Shown piece by piece: positions 4,744-5,729 of a stretch of 5,729 bases of DNA. A model generated the notes under the pieces. It did no database searches. It saw only the letters and a program-made list of their open reading frames with translations, and was not told the DNA's origin. Source of the stretch: Nitrospinota bacterium (lineage in GTDB: Bacteria > Nitrospinota_A > UBA7883). Position numbers and translations under genes: made by a program. Where the stretch lies: the NCBI GenBank assembly GCA_029880775.1, contig JAOUNV010000153.1:1-5729 (forward strand), in the 5' to 3' direction. The stretch's first letter is position 1; each line of letters starts with the position of its first letter.

Positions 4744-4793
4744 TGCATCACAATGCACCACAATGCATAACTGATCCCCACAAAATCCCCACA
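4744..4793. repeat. Cluster of short phased direct repeats
   Basis: TGCA occurs three times at a strict 10-base spacing (4744, 4754, 4764), the last two within the 9-bp direct repeat CACAATGCA (4749-4757 and 4759-4767). Immediately after, ATCCCCACA is repeated (4774-4782 and 4785-4793, 11-base period). Such helically phased repeats can be protein-binding arms, for example around recombination or replication sites. There is no integrase or replication gene in view, so no function is assigned. Confidence 0.45.
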
Positions 4794-4875
4794 GTGAAGA
4801 AATTTACTTATTAGTAGGAAAACCATATTTACAAGGGCTTTGCACTTCCTCCTGATCAAAAATATCCCGGAGAAC

Positions 4876-5013
4876 TTCAATTATCAATGGCTCTATTTTA
4901 GGGAAGGGTTACACACGGACCAGGTCCCGGACGCTTCCATTATTGCGGGCTTTTCTGCTTGGAAAAATGACTTTGACCGCAATGTAAAAAAAGGTGAAAA
5001 GGGTAGTAATTAA
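4876..5013 (+). pseudogene. Truncated ArdC-like (DUF1738-type) N-terminal domain fragment
   Basis: A plus-strand frame, open from 4798 and ending in TAA at 5011-5013, encodes P-D-A-S-I-I-A-G-F-S-A-W-K followed by N-D-F-D-R-N-V-K-K-G-E-K-G (4927-5004). This matches what I know of the ArdC-like ssDNA-binding domain of conjugative-element and plasmid proteins, which shows a 'Q-x-PDA-x-x-VAGF-x-x-W' stretch and a 'R-x-V-x-KGEKGI' motif. A degraded F-N-Y and a Q-V before the PDA sit roughly where the family has F-x-NYS and Q. There is no ATG or plausible start upstream, and the frame dies two residues after KGEKG, where the family continues with IKI-type sequence. I read it as a relic cut on the right near 5004 and decayed on the left. 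Assignment is by motif memory only. Confidence 0.55.
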
Positions 5014-5729
5014 CTTTCGTATATGGTAGCGATACCATGTATTCTACGCTTCATTTCTGTGCGGATATGTAACGGCTCTAAACACTCGCATTTATCCCCA
5101 AAACTGAAAAGAATATTGTAGTAGTATTCGTTCTTTATGAAAGGAAAACTAACAATGCAATGCTCATCACCGTCTGGCGAAAAGTGTTCATAAGTGCAAT
5201 AATCAAGTACCCTGTCCATGACAGACTTATGAATACGAATTTTGATTTTTGTTTGCATAGTTGCCAAAATATCAGTAAAATCTAACCGCGGTTTTTGATA
5301 ATCTCGTGGCGTAAAAAATTCCTCTTGTATTTGTAGGTTTGATGTGCGGGATAGTTTAAATAAGCGAAAATCATTTCTTTTATGGCAATACCCTTGCCAA
5401 TACCAATGACTACTTTTCAACACAAGCTGATACGGCTCGGCTGTTCGTGCGGTTTTATTTCCGTAGCGGTCTGCATATTCAAACGAAAGTAGCTTGCTTT
5501 CCTGTAAAGCTGTTTTGATAATTTCTAAATATGGTTGTATGTTCCTGTTGCCCATCCACGGACTTAAATCTATATATATTTGATTTGCTTTAAATTCAAT
5601 GTCTTTGGCTCTGTCGGCGGGGATAAAACTCTTGACTTTCGCAAGGGCGTTTACCAGTTCATCACCTCGTATCATGTTGGAAAGACTGGAAAGCCCCATC
5701 AAGATAGCGGAAAGGTCGGCAGTCGAAAA
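5010..5729 (-). CDS. WYL-domain transcriptional regulator (YafY-like), N-terminus beyond the window
   Basis: The frame is open to the right edge, so 239 C-terminal residues are seen and the N-terminal helix-turn-helix expected of this family is outside the window. The first residues (FSTADLSAILMGLSSLS) resemble the linker that follows the HTH in YafY-type regulators, so the TTG at 5702 is probably not the true start. The WYL domain is clear: E-P-Y-Q-L about ten residues before W-Y-W-Q-G-Y (W109 of the visible part; the usual L is W here), then R-N-D-F-R-L-F-K-L-S-R, the conserved Arg-rich ligand-binding strand. The last hundred residues fit the WCX-type extension. WYL proteins are cytosolic DNA-binding regulators of metabolic, stress or phage-defence genes, sensing small molecules or nucleic acids. 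The target here is unknown. The gene is markedly AT-richer than genes to its left and abuts an ArdC-like relic, suggesting acquisition. Confidence 0.82.
   Translation of the reverse strand, partial: FSTADLSAILMGLSSLSNMIRGDELVNALAKVKSFIPADRAKDIEFKANQIYIDLSPWMGNRNIQPYLEIIKTALQESKLLSFEYADRYGNKTARTAEPYQLVLKSSHWYWQGYCHKRNDFRLFKLSRTSNLQIQEEFFTPRDYQKPRLDFTDILATMQTKIKIRIHKSVMDRVLDYCTYEHFSPDGDEHCIVSFPFIKNEYYYNILFSFGDKCECLEPLHIRTEMKRRIHGIATIYES

Noticed and set aside
4640..4770. tRNA gene or tRNA-derived attachment site near the suspected element edge
   Set aside because: No cloverleaf arms or TTCGAATC-type T-loop could be found on either strand.

Overview
The window is a bacterial chromosomal segment of moderate GC content carrying short, compact, mostly unrelated transcription units, with a visibly AT-richer right end (about 4770-5729). 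Shine-Dalgarno-type start sites, an arsR-permease-thioredoxin operon and a PilZ (c-di-GMP) protein point to a free-living, probably environmental bacterium. I cannot assign a phylum from sequence alone. Anaerobic lineages such as Chloroflexota/Dehalococcoidia, Nitrospirota or Desulfobacterota are guesses, not conclusions.

Layout, left to right. A single-domain PilZ protein lies at 144-473 (+) with its own AT-rich promoter region and an excellent ribosome binding site. A small 57-residue protein of unknown function (603-776, -) follows, behind a TATA-rich leader. The clearest module is a leftward three-gene operon at 2733-1062: an ArsR/SmtB-type repressor with a Cys-Val-Cys metal/metalloid box, a DUF318/ArsP-type permease (PF03773-like) with a Cys-Ser-Cys membrane motif, and a small CxxC thioredoxin-like protein. 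A near-perfect inverted repeat (2756-2787) lies over the predicted arsR promoter and is the likely autoregulatory operator. The likely logic is that the repressor senses a thiophilic ligand such as arsenite, an organoarsenical or another soft metal, releases its own promoter, and the permease and thiol protein handle the ligand.

Divergent from this operon is a rightward YajR-like MFS transporter (3033-4238) with clear motifs A and C but no recognisable ribosome binding site at its only possible upstream start.

From 4239 to 5009 there is no intact ordinary gene. The first half (4257-4520) is packed with short dyads, two pairs of direct repeats and a large imperfect palindrome of the kind that recurs as intergenic repeats in many bacteria. 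Then come a leftward fragment or micro-gene for one membrane helix (4529-4627), a cluster of short phased repeats (4744-4793), and a broken rightward fragment resembling the N-terminal ArdC-like (DUF1738-type) domain of plasmid and conjugative-element proteins (about 4876-5004). That fragment ends abruptly against a leftward, AT-rich WYL-domain regulator (5010-5729) that runs off the right edge without its DNA-binding domain. I read the right end as the scar or edge of an acquired mobile element.

No rRNA, tRNA, CRISPR array, intact transposase or integrase was seen.
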